64,000 bases of DNA from CBDCUQ01 sp965222835 (GCA_965222835.1 CBDCUQ010000001.1:421674-485673); one strand, 5' to 3'. Shown: positions 42,984 to 51,209, counted from the first letter of the stretch. A program made the numbers and translations. Notes: generated by a model from the sequence alone, not told the origin.

Positions 42984-44135
42984 ATGACCGAGCTGCACAC
43001 GCCAGAGGCCATCAACGATCCATCCGCTGCCTGCAACCGCGCCCCATTGGGTCTCCTCGCAGAGCTCACCTATCGCTGCCCGCTGCAGTGTCCCTACTGT
43101 TCCAATCCACTCAACATGAGCGGACCCAAAGACGAGCTTACAACGGCCGAATGGCAAGACGTCATGCACCAGGCCGGCATCCTCGGCGTGCTTCAGCTAC
43201 ATCTTTCGGGAGGGGAGCCCTGCGTGCGTCAGGACCTCGAGGACATTCTCGAGTCAGCCGTCACCGCAGGACTCTACACCAACCTGATCACGTCCGGAGT
43301 GACACTGACCCGCCCCCGTCTTGAAAAGCTCGCGGATATCGGACTGGACCACGTCCAACTTTCTATTCAGGACACGGAGCCGGAAAATGCAGATCGAATT
43401 TCTGGCTATAAAGGCGGCGTCCCGAAGAAGCGCGACGTTGCCCGCTGGGTGAAAGAACTGAACCTGCCACTCACCATCAACGCCGTTATTCACCGCCAGA
43501 ACATTGAGAATGTGCCGGCCATCATCGACTACGCCGTCGAGGTCGGCGCCGAGCGTGTCGAGATTGCACACACCCAGTATTACGCCTGGGCCCTCAAGAA
43601 TCGCGCAGCACTCATTCCGACGCGCGAGGCCTTCATGAAAAGTATGAAGATCGTCGAGGAAGCCAAAGAGCGTCTCAAAGGCATACTCACATTCGATGTC
43701 GTCGTACACGACCACTACGCTATTCGCCCGAAGCCATGCATGGGCGGCTGGGGCCGGCACCTCGTCGATATTACACCCGCGGGTCGCGTTCTCCCCTGTC
43801 ACGCCTGCGAGAACTTACCGGGTTTGGAATTCGACAACGTGCGCGACAAGCCGTTGGCCGACATCTGGTTCAACGGCCAGGCCTTCCAGAAATTCCGTGG
43901 AACGGACTGGATGAAGGAACCCTGCCGGACGTGCGACCGCCGCGAAGTCGACTGGGGCGGTTGCCGCTGCCAAGCCTATGCGATGACCGGCGACGCGGCA
44001 GCCACCGACCCCACCTGCGAACTTTCACCGAAGCATGCCGAGTTTGCCGCTCTTGCCGAGCGCGAATCGCGAAAGCCCGCGCCCCCCTTCGTCTATCGGC
44101 GCCTCAAATCGGTCCCGGAACCCGAGCCAGTGTGA
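42984..44135 (+). CDS. pqqE: PqqA peptide cyclase, radical SAM enzyme PqqE
   Basis: Joins the Glu and Tyr side chains of the PqqA precursor peptide, the first committed step of PQQ synthesis. The ATG at 42984, behind AGGAG, gives 383 aa. Seen: the radical-SAM cluster motif RCPLQCPYCS (Cys32, Cys36, Cys39), GGEPCVR, and the C-terminal SPASM cysteine cluster (VLPCHACENLPG, EPCRTCDRREVDWGGCRCQA). All cluster ligands are present. It completes a pqqCDE unit; pqqA and pqqB must be elsewhere if the pathway is active. Confidence 0.96.
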   Translation: MTELHTPEAINDPSAACNRAPLGLLAELTYRCPLQCPYCSNPLNMSGPKDELTTAEWQDVMHQAGILGVLQLHLSGGEPCVRQDLEDILESAVTAGLYTNLITSGVTLTRPRLEKLADIGLDHVQLSIQDTEPENADRISGYKGGVPKKRDVARWVKELNLPLTINAVIHRQNIENVPAIIDYAVEVGAERVEIAHTQYYAWALKNRAALIPTREAFMKSMKIVEEAKERLKGILTFDVVVHDHYAIRPKPCMGGWGRHLVDITPAGRVLPCHACENLPGLEFDNVRDKPLADIWFNGQAFQKFRGTDWMKEPCRTCDRREVDWGGCRCQAYAMTGDAAATDPTCELSPKHAEFAALAERESRKPAPPFVYRRLKSVPEPEPV

Positions 44136-44185
44136 GGAAAGCACCGGGCCAAATTACCCATTTACGTGCTCAGGATCTTGATCTA

Positions 44186-44206
44186 CCTATATCCAATCCG
44201 ATATGG
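44186..44206. promoter_or_regulatory. Palindrome in the tupA promoter region
   Basis: CCTATATC-CAATC-CGATATGG is an imperfect palindrome with a perfect ATATC/GATAT core. It stands 34 nt before tupA and directly after a TTGATC hexamer (44178-44183). Its TATAT-rich arms recall ModE-type oxyanion regulators, but the match is only suggestive. Confidence 0.4.
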
Positions 44207-44240
44207 CTTGCTTGGCCAGATGGATTGAGGGTGGAGGATC

Positions 44241-45119
44241 ATGATCAGACGACGGACCGCACTTGGCTGCCTCTTTGGATTTGCTGTGGCCCTGGGTATC
44301 TCGGGCACCGCTCATGGCCAAGCTAGCGGATCAGTGGTTACATCAGGTGCCTCCGCAGCAACCGAACCCACGAAGCATATCCTTGTTCAATCCACCACCT
44401 CGACGGAGAACTCAGGGCTATTCAAACATCTCCTGCCGCAGTTCACGGCCAAGACCGGCATAGAGGTCCGCTTGGTGGCCGTCGGCACCGGCCAAGCTAT
44501 CAAGAATGCGGCCAACGGAGACGGTGACGTACTTCTCGTCCACGACAAGAGAGCGGAGGAAAAATTCGTTGCCGAAGGCGGCGGTGTGAAACGATACGAC
44601 CTAATGTACAACGACTTCGTTCTCGTTGGCCCGGCCGCAGACAATGCCGCCATCACGGGCAGCCTGGATGTTGTACAGGCCCTCAACAAAATCGCCGCCA
44701 AAGGCGCAACCTTTGTCTCGCGCGGCGACGAAAGCGGAACGCACAAAGCCGAGCGCCGCCTATGGAAAGCGGCTGGCATCGATATCGATGCCGCATCCGG
44801 CGGCTGGTATCGCGAGATAGGCTCCGGCATGGGTGCGACAATCAACGCAGCTGTGGGCATGAGTGCATACCTTCTCACCGACCGCGCCACGTGGACCGCC
44901 TTCAAGAACAAGCAGCAACACAAGATTCTCGTCGAAGGTGATGCCCGGCTCTTCAATCAATACGGCGTCATTCTCGTCAATCCCGCCAAGCATCCAACCG
45001 TCAAGGCCGCCGAGGGGCAGGCCTTTGTCGACTGGCTCATCTCATCAGAAGGCCAAGCCGCTATCGCAGGTTTCGAAATCGACGGCAAACAGCAGTTCTT
45101 TCCAAACGCCGGCGGATAA
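44241..45119 (+). CDS. tupA: Tungstate ABC transporter substrate-binding protein
   Basis: A periplasmic oxyanion receptor of 292 aa. A twin-basic signal peptide is seen (MIRRRTALGCLFGFAVALGI, cut near GTAHGQA). The oxyanion-binding TTST motif of TupA/WtpA-like proteins occurs as LVQSTTSTENSGLF, and ATFVSRGDESGTHKAERRLW holds the second ligand region. Specificity for tungstate over molybdate is inferred from this TTST type. The permease and ATPase genes (tupB, tupC) are not adjacent, so the receptor is an orphan here. Tungsten serves some formate dehydrogenases of methylotrophs, which would fit the PQQ genes next door. Confidence 0.87.
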   Translation: MIRRRTALGCLFGFAVALGISGTAHGQASGSVVTSGASAATEPTKHILVQSTTSTENSGLFKHLLPQFTAKTGIEVRLVAVGTGQAIKNAANGDGDVLLVHDKRAEEKFVAEGGGVKRYDLMYNDFVLVGPAADNAAITGSLDVVQALNKIAAKGATFVSRGDESGTHKAERRLWKAAGIDIDAASGGWYREIGSGMGATINAAVGMSAYLLTDRATWTAFKNKQQHKILVEGDARLFNQYGVILVNPAKHPTVKAAEGQAFVDWLISSEGQAAIAGFEIDGKQQFFPNAGG

Positions 45120-45542
45120 AAATACCGAATTACAATTTGGAATTTCGGCTTTCTCGAATTTCTTGGAAATTTCGGGTCACACATTTTTTCGAAAAGAAAA
45201 ATGCTGCGCTGACACCGAAATCTTTGGCCCCCAGCGAGCCACCTGGCCGTCTCGCCAGCCCAATCCGGCGACACCAGCGCGCGTCCCGCACTGTCCAAAC
45301 CTATCTGTCGGTCCGGATTCTCTTGCCTAAAGAATTTCTTAAAATCCCAACTTTCTAACCCCCTGAAATTAAGGGGCGTTACTGTAACGATTTGCACAAT
45401 TGTATAACCAATAGCCGCCGTCGCCGTTAACCAGGATTTATATCATAAATGGCATTGTGGTCCGCAACACAACCTAGGCGGGAATTCCCATCCATCGAGG
45501 TTGCCACGTTTGTTCCGTTTCATAAGTCATATCGAGCGACCC
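45120..45542. other. AT-rich spacer between tupA and the GGDEF-EAL gene
   Basis: A 423-bp stretch with clearly lower GC content. It contains imperfect repeats of GAATTTC/GAAATTTC at 45141-45176, which could form a weak hairpin after tupA, and a small perfect palindrome ATTTAT-ATC-ATAAAT at 45435-45449, about 94 nt before the next gene. No gene and no firm promoter are seen. Confidence 0.5.
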
Positions 45543-47330
45543 ATGTCCAACGTAGTGCCACTACCGAAAACCACACCGTCAAAATCCAAAGCCAACGGGA
45601 TAAATCCAAGCCCCTCGAAAAAGAATCGATCCCGCCCGGATCATTCCCGCAGCTCGCTCTTCGAGGAAGCCCTGCACGCGCTCCCAATAGGATTTTCAAT
45701 ATTCGATGCCGATCAAAAACTGGTCTTTTGCAACAAGAAATACTGTGAAATCTACAAGTTGCCAGCAAAGCTGGTAAAGCACGGTACGTCATTCCAAAAG
45801 ATTCTTGAATATCATATTGCCGATACGACCGGTAAACGTCCCAACAAAGACGATAGGCAGGGCATAAGAAGCTGGATCTCACAGCACCTTGGCAGAATCC
45901 GCGCCGAAAAAACCTTCTCCCAAATCAATCAGTCCTTCGGCGACCGCCAGTTCAGAGTATATTATACCAAACTTCGCTGCGGAGGGTGGGTCGATCTTCA
46001 AGAAGACGTCACCGAACAGCTCCGCACGGAAAAAAGGGTTTCGTACCTGGCCGCACATGACGCCCTGACCGGTCTCGATAATCGGTATTCGTTCGAAAGA
46101 AAACTCAAGGGTATGCTGTCCCATTCGCGGCGCAGCGATTCAACGGTTGGTGTAATTCTGTTTGATCTGGATGGTTTCAAGTCGGTCAATGATCATTTTG
46201 GCCATCCGTTCGCCGACAAAGTCCTCAAGGAAATCGCCAAGAGAATTCGCACGGTACTTCGTTCCACCTCCGTGTTCTCAAGATTGGGCGGCGACGAATT
46301 TGTCATTTGTGATCAAATGCCGAGAGGGGCTCTGGATGCAACTGCCGTTTGCAAGCGCTTACTGGCCACGTTTGAAGAGCCTTTTGCTTTTGAAGATGGC
46401 GTCGCAAAACTTTCGGCGAGCTTCGGCATCGCTTTCGCCCCCCACGACGGTGAGAGCAGCATTGACCTTCTCAAGAATGCGGATCTGGCACTCTATAGGT
46501 CCAAGAAGCAGGGCGGCAACGCGTACCATTTCTTCGAACAGCAAATGGACGACGAAATGCGCAAACGCATGGGCATGGAGAACGATCTTCGCAAATCCCT
46601 GAAAAATGGCGATTTCGAGCTGTACTACCAGCCGATCGCTCGAATTGGCGCCGGCAAAATCACCGGCTGCGAAGCCTTGTTGCGGTGGAATCATCCCGAA
46701 AGAGGCTTCGTTTCGCCAGCCGATTTCATCCCCGTAACCGAAGACACAGGCCTCATTATCCAACTTGGCAGCTGGATATTGAACCAAGCATTCAATGACG
46801 CCAGCAAATGGCCGGAAGACATTCGAATAGCCGTCAATATTTCACCGATTCAGCTACGTTCTGACGAGTTCGTGGAGACAGTCCGATCCGCCCTGGCAAG
46901 TTCCGGCATCGACCCGGGACGCGTCGAGCTCGAGATTACAGAATCTGCAATTCTCGAAGGTGGCAGCGCAAAAATGCACCAGCGCCTGTCCGACCTCAAA
47001 GAGCTTGGAATGAGGATCGCACTCGACGATTTTGGAACCGGCTTCAGCTCCCTAAGTCATGTGCATTCCTTCCCGGTCGACCGGATAAAGATCGACGGCA
47101 GCTTTGTGCACGGCCTTGGCGAAGACTCGACGAGATCGCTCGGAATTATCCGCTCACTCACTCAGTTGGCCCGTAGCCTCGGCATCGAAACGACCGCAGA
47201 GTGCGTGGAAACCGGCGATCAGCTATCGGTTATTGAGGCCGAGGGCTGTACCGAAATTCAAGGCTACTATTTTTCCCGGCCCGTGAACGCCAAAGAACTT
47301 TCGTTCGACAAGAACCTGCCGTCCGATTGA
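45543..47330 (+). CDS. PAS-GGDEF-EAL bifunctional cyclic-di-GMP signalling protein
   Basis: A 595 aa cytoplasmic protein with an N-terminal low-complexity head, a PAS-type sensor (about 40-155: LPIGFSIFDADQKLVFCNKK), a GGDEF domain (FDLDGFKSVNDHFGH; RLGGDEFV, GGDEF at 249-253) and an EAL domain (GCEALLRWNHPERG, EAL at 377-379; NISPIQLR; ELEITESAILE; DDFGTGFSSL; IKIDGSF; AECVE). Both active sites look intact, so it may make and degrade c-di-GMP. There is no RxxD inhibitory site five residues before GGDEF. No membrane helix is seen. ATG at 45543; a TTG 14 codons upstream is possible. Confidence 0.92.
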   Translation: MSNVVPLPKTTPSKSKANGINPSPSKKNRSRPDHSRSSLFEEALHALPIGFSIFDADQKLVFCNKKYCEIYKLPAKLVKHGTSFQKILEYHIADTTGKRPNKDDRQGIRSWISQHLGRIRAEKTFSQINQSFGDRQFRVYYTKLRCGGWVDLQEDVTEQLRTEKRVSYLAAHDALTGLDNRYSFERKLKGMLSHSRRSDSTVGVILFDLDGFKSVNDHFGHPFADKVLKEIAKRIRTVLRSTSVFSRLGGDEFVICDQMPRGALDATAVCKRLLATFEEPFAFEDGVAKLSASFGIAFAPHDGESSIDLLKNADLALYRSKKQGGNAYHFFEQQMDDEMRKRMGMENDLRKSLKNGDFELYYQPIARIGAGKITGCEALLRWNHPERGFVSPADFIPVTEDTGLIIQLGSWILNQAFNDASKWPEDIRIAVNISPIQLRSDEFVETVRSALASSGIDPGRVELEITESAILEGGSAKMHQRLSDLKELGMRIALDDFGTGFSSLSHVHSFPVDRIKIDGSFVHGLGEDSTRSLGIIRSLTQLARSLGIETTAECVETGDQLSVIEAEGCTEIQGYYFSRPVNAKELSFDKNLPSD

Positions 47331-47516
47331 AGCGAGCGTCGCCAAACACAACCAAACGATGAGCGCACCGAGCCCACGGCACCTGGGAATCCGGGTCGGC
47401 CCCGCATGTCCTCCTCTCTCGGCGTTTCAGAATCGGCGTGGCAAGGTAGCTGCGTTGGGTTAGAAACCTTCTCGGCGACTGTCTCGAATGAGAAGAGTCA
47501 CAGGAGGAAACCCAAC

Positions 47517-47936
47517 ATGTCTGACGCACTTTATTGGCTGGCACTCACCGCGGTTGCAACGGCTCTGTTTGCCGTTCCCTACGTCATCGAACGCATTCTT
47601 CGCGTTGGGCCGTGGATCCCTTTGAGTTACACCAGCCGGGGCATTGCCGGATTTGATCAACCCGATGAGAATCCGGCGCATTGGGCACGGCGCGCCCATG
47701 CCGCACATCGCAATTCCATCGAGAACCTGACCGTCTTTGCAACCCTCGTCCTCATCGCGCAAGCGGCCGGTATGGCGGACGCGTTCGTTGCCGCGGCCGC
47801 CCAAATCTATTTCTGGGCCCGGCTGGCTTTTTATGGCGTCTATGTCGCCGGCATCCCGGTCGTCAGAACCCTACTCTTTTTCGTCGGCCTCGGCGCCATC
47901 TTCGCCATCGCCTTCCACGTTCTCGGCTACCTCTAA
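47517..47936 (+). CDS. MAPEG family membrane protein
   Basis: A 139 aa protein of the MAPEG family (membrane-associated proteins in eicosanoid and glutathione metabolism). The ATG at 47517 has a perfect AGGAGG ribosome site. Four membrane helices are visible (about 3-25, 67-90, 93-112 and 115-138). The family motif RAHAAHRNSIENLTVFATLV, with the conserved Arg, Asn and Glu, lies before helix 2. Eukaryotic relatives use glutathione; bacterial substrates are largely unknown. Confidence 0.85.
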   Translation: MSDALYWLALTAVATALFAVPYVIERILRVGPWIPLSYTSRGIAGFDQPDENPAHWARRAHAAHRNSIENLTVFATLVLIAQAAGMADAFVAAAAQIYFWARLAFYGVYVAGIPVVRTLLFFVGLGAIFAIAFHVLGYL

Positions 47937-48050
47937 CCGGCACCGGGCCCAAGCAACCTCGAAGGTGTCTTGGGCCCAAAGTGCTTTCGAAGTGATTGCA
48001 CAGCCTCATATGCCCGCGGCGCAAACAGCACCACGGTGACACGTACCGTC

Positions 48051-48132
48051 TTGTCAAAGAGCAGTTCCCTCACAGGGGATAGAGCGGTGACGCCTCGTAT
48101 AAGAAAAGATAGATGCGGCCTTCACCGCTCTA
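48051..48132 (+). repeat. 81-bp hairpin repeat, copy 1
   Basis: The unit begins TTGTCAAAGAGCA, contains a small CCCTCACAGGG hairpin and ends in a 52-bp element bounded by inverted ends TAGAGCGGTGA and TCACCGCTCTA. From 48067 to 48132 it matches copy 2 with a single T/C difference. Confidence 0.85.
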
Positions 48133-48349
48133 GCTCTTATCACTCACGGCTCTTCCTTGCTGTCGCTCGGGCCTGCGTGGGGGCGGCGCCATTTCTTCTT
48201 GCGCGCAGCCGCCACGCCAACCCTGCGCGCGTTTCTATTTTGCTCACGGCAAGTCCGCGCGTGCGCTCGGGCCTGCGGCCCGCTTCGCGGATATGGCATG
48301 CGCAATTGGCTCCAAAGTTCGTTATGCACTGGAGCAATCTCAATTCTGA

Positions 48350-48430
48350 TTGTCAAAGAGCATCCCCTCACAGGGGATAGAGCGGTGACGCCTCGTACAA
48401 GAAAAGATAGATGCGGCCTTCACCGCTCTA
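48350..48430 (+). repeat. 81-bp hairpin repeat, copy 2
   Basis: Direct repeat of the unit at 48051. The 66-bp core (48365-48430) has one mismatch to copy 1. The 5' part differs by a 2-nt gap next to TTGTCAAAGAGCA. Copies lie about 300 bp apart. Confidence 0.85.
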
Positions 48431-48620
48431 TCGCGTGCAACGGGGGTGGGCCCCCTTTTCGGACCGTTGGCATACCATCCCTGCCGCGCATCGTTACGGC
48501 AGTTGGATTGTGAGTTGCCTCACAACCGGCAGCGGCCCCCATGACCACTGAAGGGGCATGGCGTATCTGGCACGCTCCCGCTGCTCCCAAACTCCCAGCT
48601 CGAGCCTGGGCCCTGGTCGT

Positions 48621-48750
48621 GTGCGGCGGGATCGGGGAAGTATGAAGTGGGTTTTGGGAGCGGGGATAAGATTCTTGGGAGGTCAGCTTTGTTGAGAAAA
48701 GCGGACCTCTCGGACCGTTGTGCGAAAGATCAGCGAGGGGCCAGGAACGG
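48621..48750 (+). repeat. 130-bp repeat, copy 1
   Basis: It aligns without gaps to 50171-50300 with 11 mismatches, 10 of them in the first 50 bp; the last 80 bp (ATTCTTGGGAGGTCAGC onward) differ at one base. It lies 238 bp beyond the 3' end of the M23 peptidase gene. Confidence 0.88.
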
Positions 48751-48988
48751 ACGTTTCAACAGCGCTCGTTTTTCGCTCCGTAGCATGCCAGTATGTCGGG
48801 ATGACAGACACAGCAAGTATTGAGAAGAAAAGAGATCAAGTCTCCGAGACGTTTCAGATTTGCTCGGTAGATGGTTTTCCGCGACTGTCGCTCTGATGAA
48901 AATGGTCAGTCCGGCAGCCTAACACTCGAAAGCCAACATGCCATCTTACGGCCGACATCCGAGAAATCTGGCTTTAGGCGACATGGCG

Positions 48989-49681
48989 TCAAGCCCCGTT
49001 GCGTAGTCGGTCTGTGCTCACAGGGACTCCATTCTCGACCGACCGCCATTTCCCGTCTTCCAAGCGACAATAGCGAATAAAGCAGCTAGGTAGGCCCACG
49101 GCGGTCCATAAGTCCGGACCATCCATCAGGTGATAGTGAAGGTGTGGTGCTGTCGAGTTCCCTGTATGGCCAACGCGCGCAACCGGCTGGCCGGTCTCGA
49201 CCCGGTCGCCTTCATCACATGAGATCGAACCTGTCGTGGCGTGTGCGAGGAACGCAAAGCCTTCCTGCCCTTCAATGATAAGGTAGTTCCCGGCAACGAT
49301 GCGATAGTCAGTACGCAGTGTCGCCTCGCTCAGACGAAACCCGGCCGTCAGAACTCCGAGGAGATTGAGCGGTGTTGCTCTACGCCGCTCGGGCCAACCG
49401 TCTTTCGCCGCGACAACTCTCCCTGTGATCGGAGAAAGGATTGGAGCATTCATGCCGAACGAACCCTTGAGATCGATCCCGCCGAACCAATAGGACAGCT
49501 CTCCTCGCCAAGTGTGCGCCAGTTCCATGTAACGCGCATGCACGAAGTCATAGGCATATCGTTGACCAAGCTGGTCGGTGCCGTGTGAGGGTACTTTGTC
49601 TCCAGGAGTGTTGACTGCGAACCACTCCCCGACCAATGGAAAACCCACTGGCGTCGGCTTAGCGTCATCGAAATTGGTCAT
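48989..49681 (-). CDS. M23 (LytM-like) metallopeptidase domain protein
   Basis: A 230 aa protein with the zinc-site layout of M23 endopeptidases: PSHGTDQLGQRYAYDF (His...Asp), the middle INGRVVAAKDGW-type strand (SPITGRVVAAKDGWPERR) and the HxH motif HLHYHL with VARVGHTGNSTAPHLHYH around it. Family members usually cut peptidoglycan cross-bridges. No signal peptide or membrane segment is seen (start MTNFDDAKPTPVGFPLVGEW), so it is either cytoplasmic or exported in an unusual way. It lies between a 130-bp repeat (3' side) and a 49-bp repeat (5' side), as does the GIY-YIG gene downstream. Probably horizontally acquired. Confidence 0.82.
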   Translation of the reverse strand: MTNFDDAKPTPVGFPLVGEWFAVNTPGDKVPSHGTDQLGQRYAYDFVHARYMELAHTWRGELSYWFGGIDLKGSFGMNAPILSPITGRVVAAKDGWPERRRATPLNLLGVLTAGFRLSEATLRTDYRIVAGNYLIIEGQEGFAFLAHATTGSISCDEGDRVETGQPVARVGHTGNSTAPHLHYHLMDGPDLWTAVGLPSCFIRYCRLEDGKWRSVENGVPVSTDRLRNGA

Positions 49682-49760
49682 GGCATCGCCTCGGGCTGCT
49701 TACGGCGGCATTCACGTGCCGGATAATGCAAGTGAATTTGGCTCAGACGAGGTCAGCAAT

Positions 49761-49809
49761 GGGTCAGAAGCAGACCCGACAACCATGTCCTTCTGACATC
49801 TGCTTTACC
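49761..49809 (+). repeat. 49-bp repeat, copy 1
   Basis: It matches 51210-51258 with two mismatches. It holds inverted arms GTCAGAAG (49763) and CTTCTGAC (49790) that could form a hairpin. It lies 79 bp upstream of the M23 peptidase start. Confidence 0.85.
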
Positions 49810-49920
49810 CCCAAACAGCGGAAACAAACGTTGCGGTGCGAGGACGACGTCTTGGGTCCGCGCTCAAATCAGCACTGCGGTAAGCGTCGTGCCCGCATTC
49901 TGATTGTCGCGGTGGAGGTA

Positions 49921-49993
49921 CCTTGGATCCCGGCATTGAATGCCGGGATGACATTAGCACTTGTCATCCCGGGGTTTGACCCCGGGATCCAGG
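49921..49993. repeat. REP-like palindrome pair (BIME-like)
   Basis: Two palindromes, ATCCCGGCA-N5-TGCCGGGAT (49927-49949) and ATCCCGGGG-N5-CCCCGGGAT (49966-49988), lie head to head. Each unit with its flank (TGGATCCCGG to CCGGGATGACA) is an inverted version of the other. This TGGATCCCGG...GGGATGACA type is common between genes in alphaproteobacteria. Confidence 0.85.
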
Positions 49994-50170
49994 GTTCAAC
50001 GGGCCTCGGCGCGTGCGACTTTGCATCTCCGGTCGATGCGCGCTCTCCCCGTCCTTAGGACTCAATCCGCGTGTGTCTTCACCCCACCGCTTGTATCTTC
50101 ACCCCACCCCTCACCCCTCCCCTCGATGGGGAGGGGAATAAGCAACGTGCGGCACCATAGGCGCAACTAC

Positions 50171-50300
50171 GTGCGGCGGGATCGAGGAGGTATGGGGGAG
50201 GTTTTGGAGGCCGGGATTAGATTCTTGGGAGGTCAGCTTTGTTGAGAAAAGCGGACCTCTCGGACCGTTGTGCGAAAGGTCAGCGAGGGGCCAGGAACGG
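50171..50300 (+). repeat. 130-bp repeat, copy 2
   Basis: Second copy of the element at 48621, in the same orientation and 1,550 bp away. It lies 142 bp beyond the 3' end of the GIY-YIG gene, mirroring the position of copy 1 relative to the M23 gene. Confidence 0.88.
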
Positions 50301-50442
50301 CTGTCGCATCTGATCAGACGGTGCGCTGTACAAAAAGTGTGTTTCCAAGAGGGGATTTGTCCTCGCACCCATTGTCAGAGTTTTGCTGACAGCAATTGTC
50401 GAGATCGGATTGCGAGCCGCATTCGACGACAACGCCAGTGTA

Positions 50443-51027
50443 CTACATGAACTTGCGTCGCCGAAAAGCGGCAACCTGCTGCGTCGAAAGTTCAAACCAT
50501 TCGCCGTTCTTGCGCTTGGCTTCGAAACGCCGGTGCCAGTAAGCCTCAATGCCTTCTGGGTCGTCTGTCTTTATGCTGTGAACCGTCCGCGCCTGCTCTG
50601 GTAACTGGATAGCAAGCTCGCGTTCCCGCCTCCCGACGGAGTTGGTTTTTCCGATTTTGTAGAACCTGCCCGACTTGATGAGGTACACAAACCCGTCGTT
50701 GCTCTTATCGGGCTTGGCCTCAAGCTCCGAGCGCCTAGGCTCAACGACACACATCGCCGCCACGTCTTCGAAGCCGGGGTTGGCCGCGCAGAAGGCGGTA
50801 GCAAGTCCTGTTAGTTTGTCTTTGCGATAACGGTCAAAGACGGTTGGAAACGTAGGCTCGCGAGACCGCTTAACGCGAAGGTCACCGTGGGTCGGAAAAT
50901 GGCCCAACTCTTTGGCCAGCTCGACTATGCAACGCGCCAAGTAACTCTCGCTATATGCTGCGTTGAGCTTGTTAGGTTCAATCCCGGCCTCGCGGAGAGC
51001 ATCACCAAACCTCGCCCAATGCCTCAT
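50443..51027 (-). CDS. GIY-YIG nuclease with homing-associated repeats, N-terminus uncertain
   Basis: From the ATG at 51027 the product is 194 aa. The C-terminal half is a GIY-YIG domain of the T5orf172/MUG113 type (GFVYLIKSGRFYKIGKTNSV, then YWHRRFEAKRKNGEWFELS). The N-terminal half resembles homing-endonuclease-associated repeats (HWARFGDALREAGIEPN; then ELAKELGHFPTHGDLRVK). The reading frame and the repeat-like sequence continue 42 codons upstream (to 51153, just after a TAG) without any ATG, GTG or TTG. The protein is therefore either shortened, started at a rare codon, or a decaying gene. It is flanked by the same two repeat families as the M23 gene. Confidence 0.75.
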   Translation of the reverse strand: MRHWARFGDALREAGIEPNKLNAAYSESYLARCIVELAKELGHFPTHGDLRVKRSREPTFPTVFDRYRKDKLTGLATAFCAANPGFEDVAAMCVVEPRRSELEAKPDKSNDGFVYLIKSGRFYKIGKTNSVGRRERELAIQLPEQARTVHSIKTDDPEGIEAYWHRRFEAKRKNGEWFELSTQQVAAFRRRKFM

Positions 51028-51153
51028 CCATTCGTGCCTTCTGATGCCTGTCTCGGTTTGAAAGCGGTGACTCCCGAGCGGCTTGCCGCCGTTCTCGACC
51101 GCAGTACGCCTGATCTCGGCAATGATGGAACTCGGTCCACGTACACGCTCCCT
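51028..51153 (-). pseudogene. In-frame upstream part of the GIY-YIG gene lacking a start codon
   Basis: Translation of this stretch in the frame of the GIY-YIG gene gives AEIRRTAVENGGKPLGSHRF and ETGIRRHEWMRHW, which continue as a homing-associated repeat into the annotated ATG. The only potential initiators are ATT/ATC codons. A TAG lies at 51154-51156, preceded by GAGGGAG-like sequence. Loss of the original 5' end is the simplest reading. Confidence 0.6.
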
Positions 51154-51209
51154 CTATAGCATGGACGATCTACGGTGCACCCCATGCTGCATCTGCTCAG
51201 GACCGTTGT

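Larger units (their letters stand above)
47937..48988. other. 1.05-kb gene-free repeat region
   Basis: No credible gene is found. The stretch contains two copies of an 81-bp repeat (48051 and 48350), the first copy of a 130-bp repeat (48621) and a GGACCGTTG word at 48461 that recurs at 48712, 50262 and 51200. Its open frames on both strands have no family resemblance and run through the repeats. Confidence 0.65.
49682..50442. other. Gene-free repeat region between the M23 and GIY-YIG genes
   Basis: These 761 bp contain the first 49-bp repeat, a REP-like palindrome pair and the second 130-bp repeat, which together cover about a third of it. No gene is seen in the rest; a CCCCTCACCCCTCCCC stretch near 50103 is typical of intergenic low-complexity DNA. 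Confidence 0.6.

Noticed and set aside
47970..48380. Open frame across the first 81-bp repeat
   Set aside because: Part of it is encoded by the repeat unit that recurs 300 bp later in other frames, and the product is low in hydrophobic residues and unlike any family I know.
50968..50990. tRNA T-arm-like word GGTTCAATCCCGGCC
   Set aside because: No matching acceptor, D or anticodon arms surround it, and it lies within the GIY-YIG coding frame.
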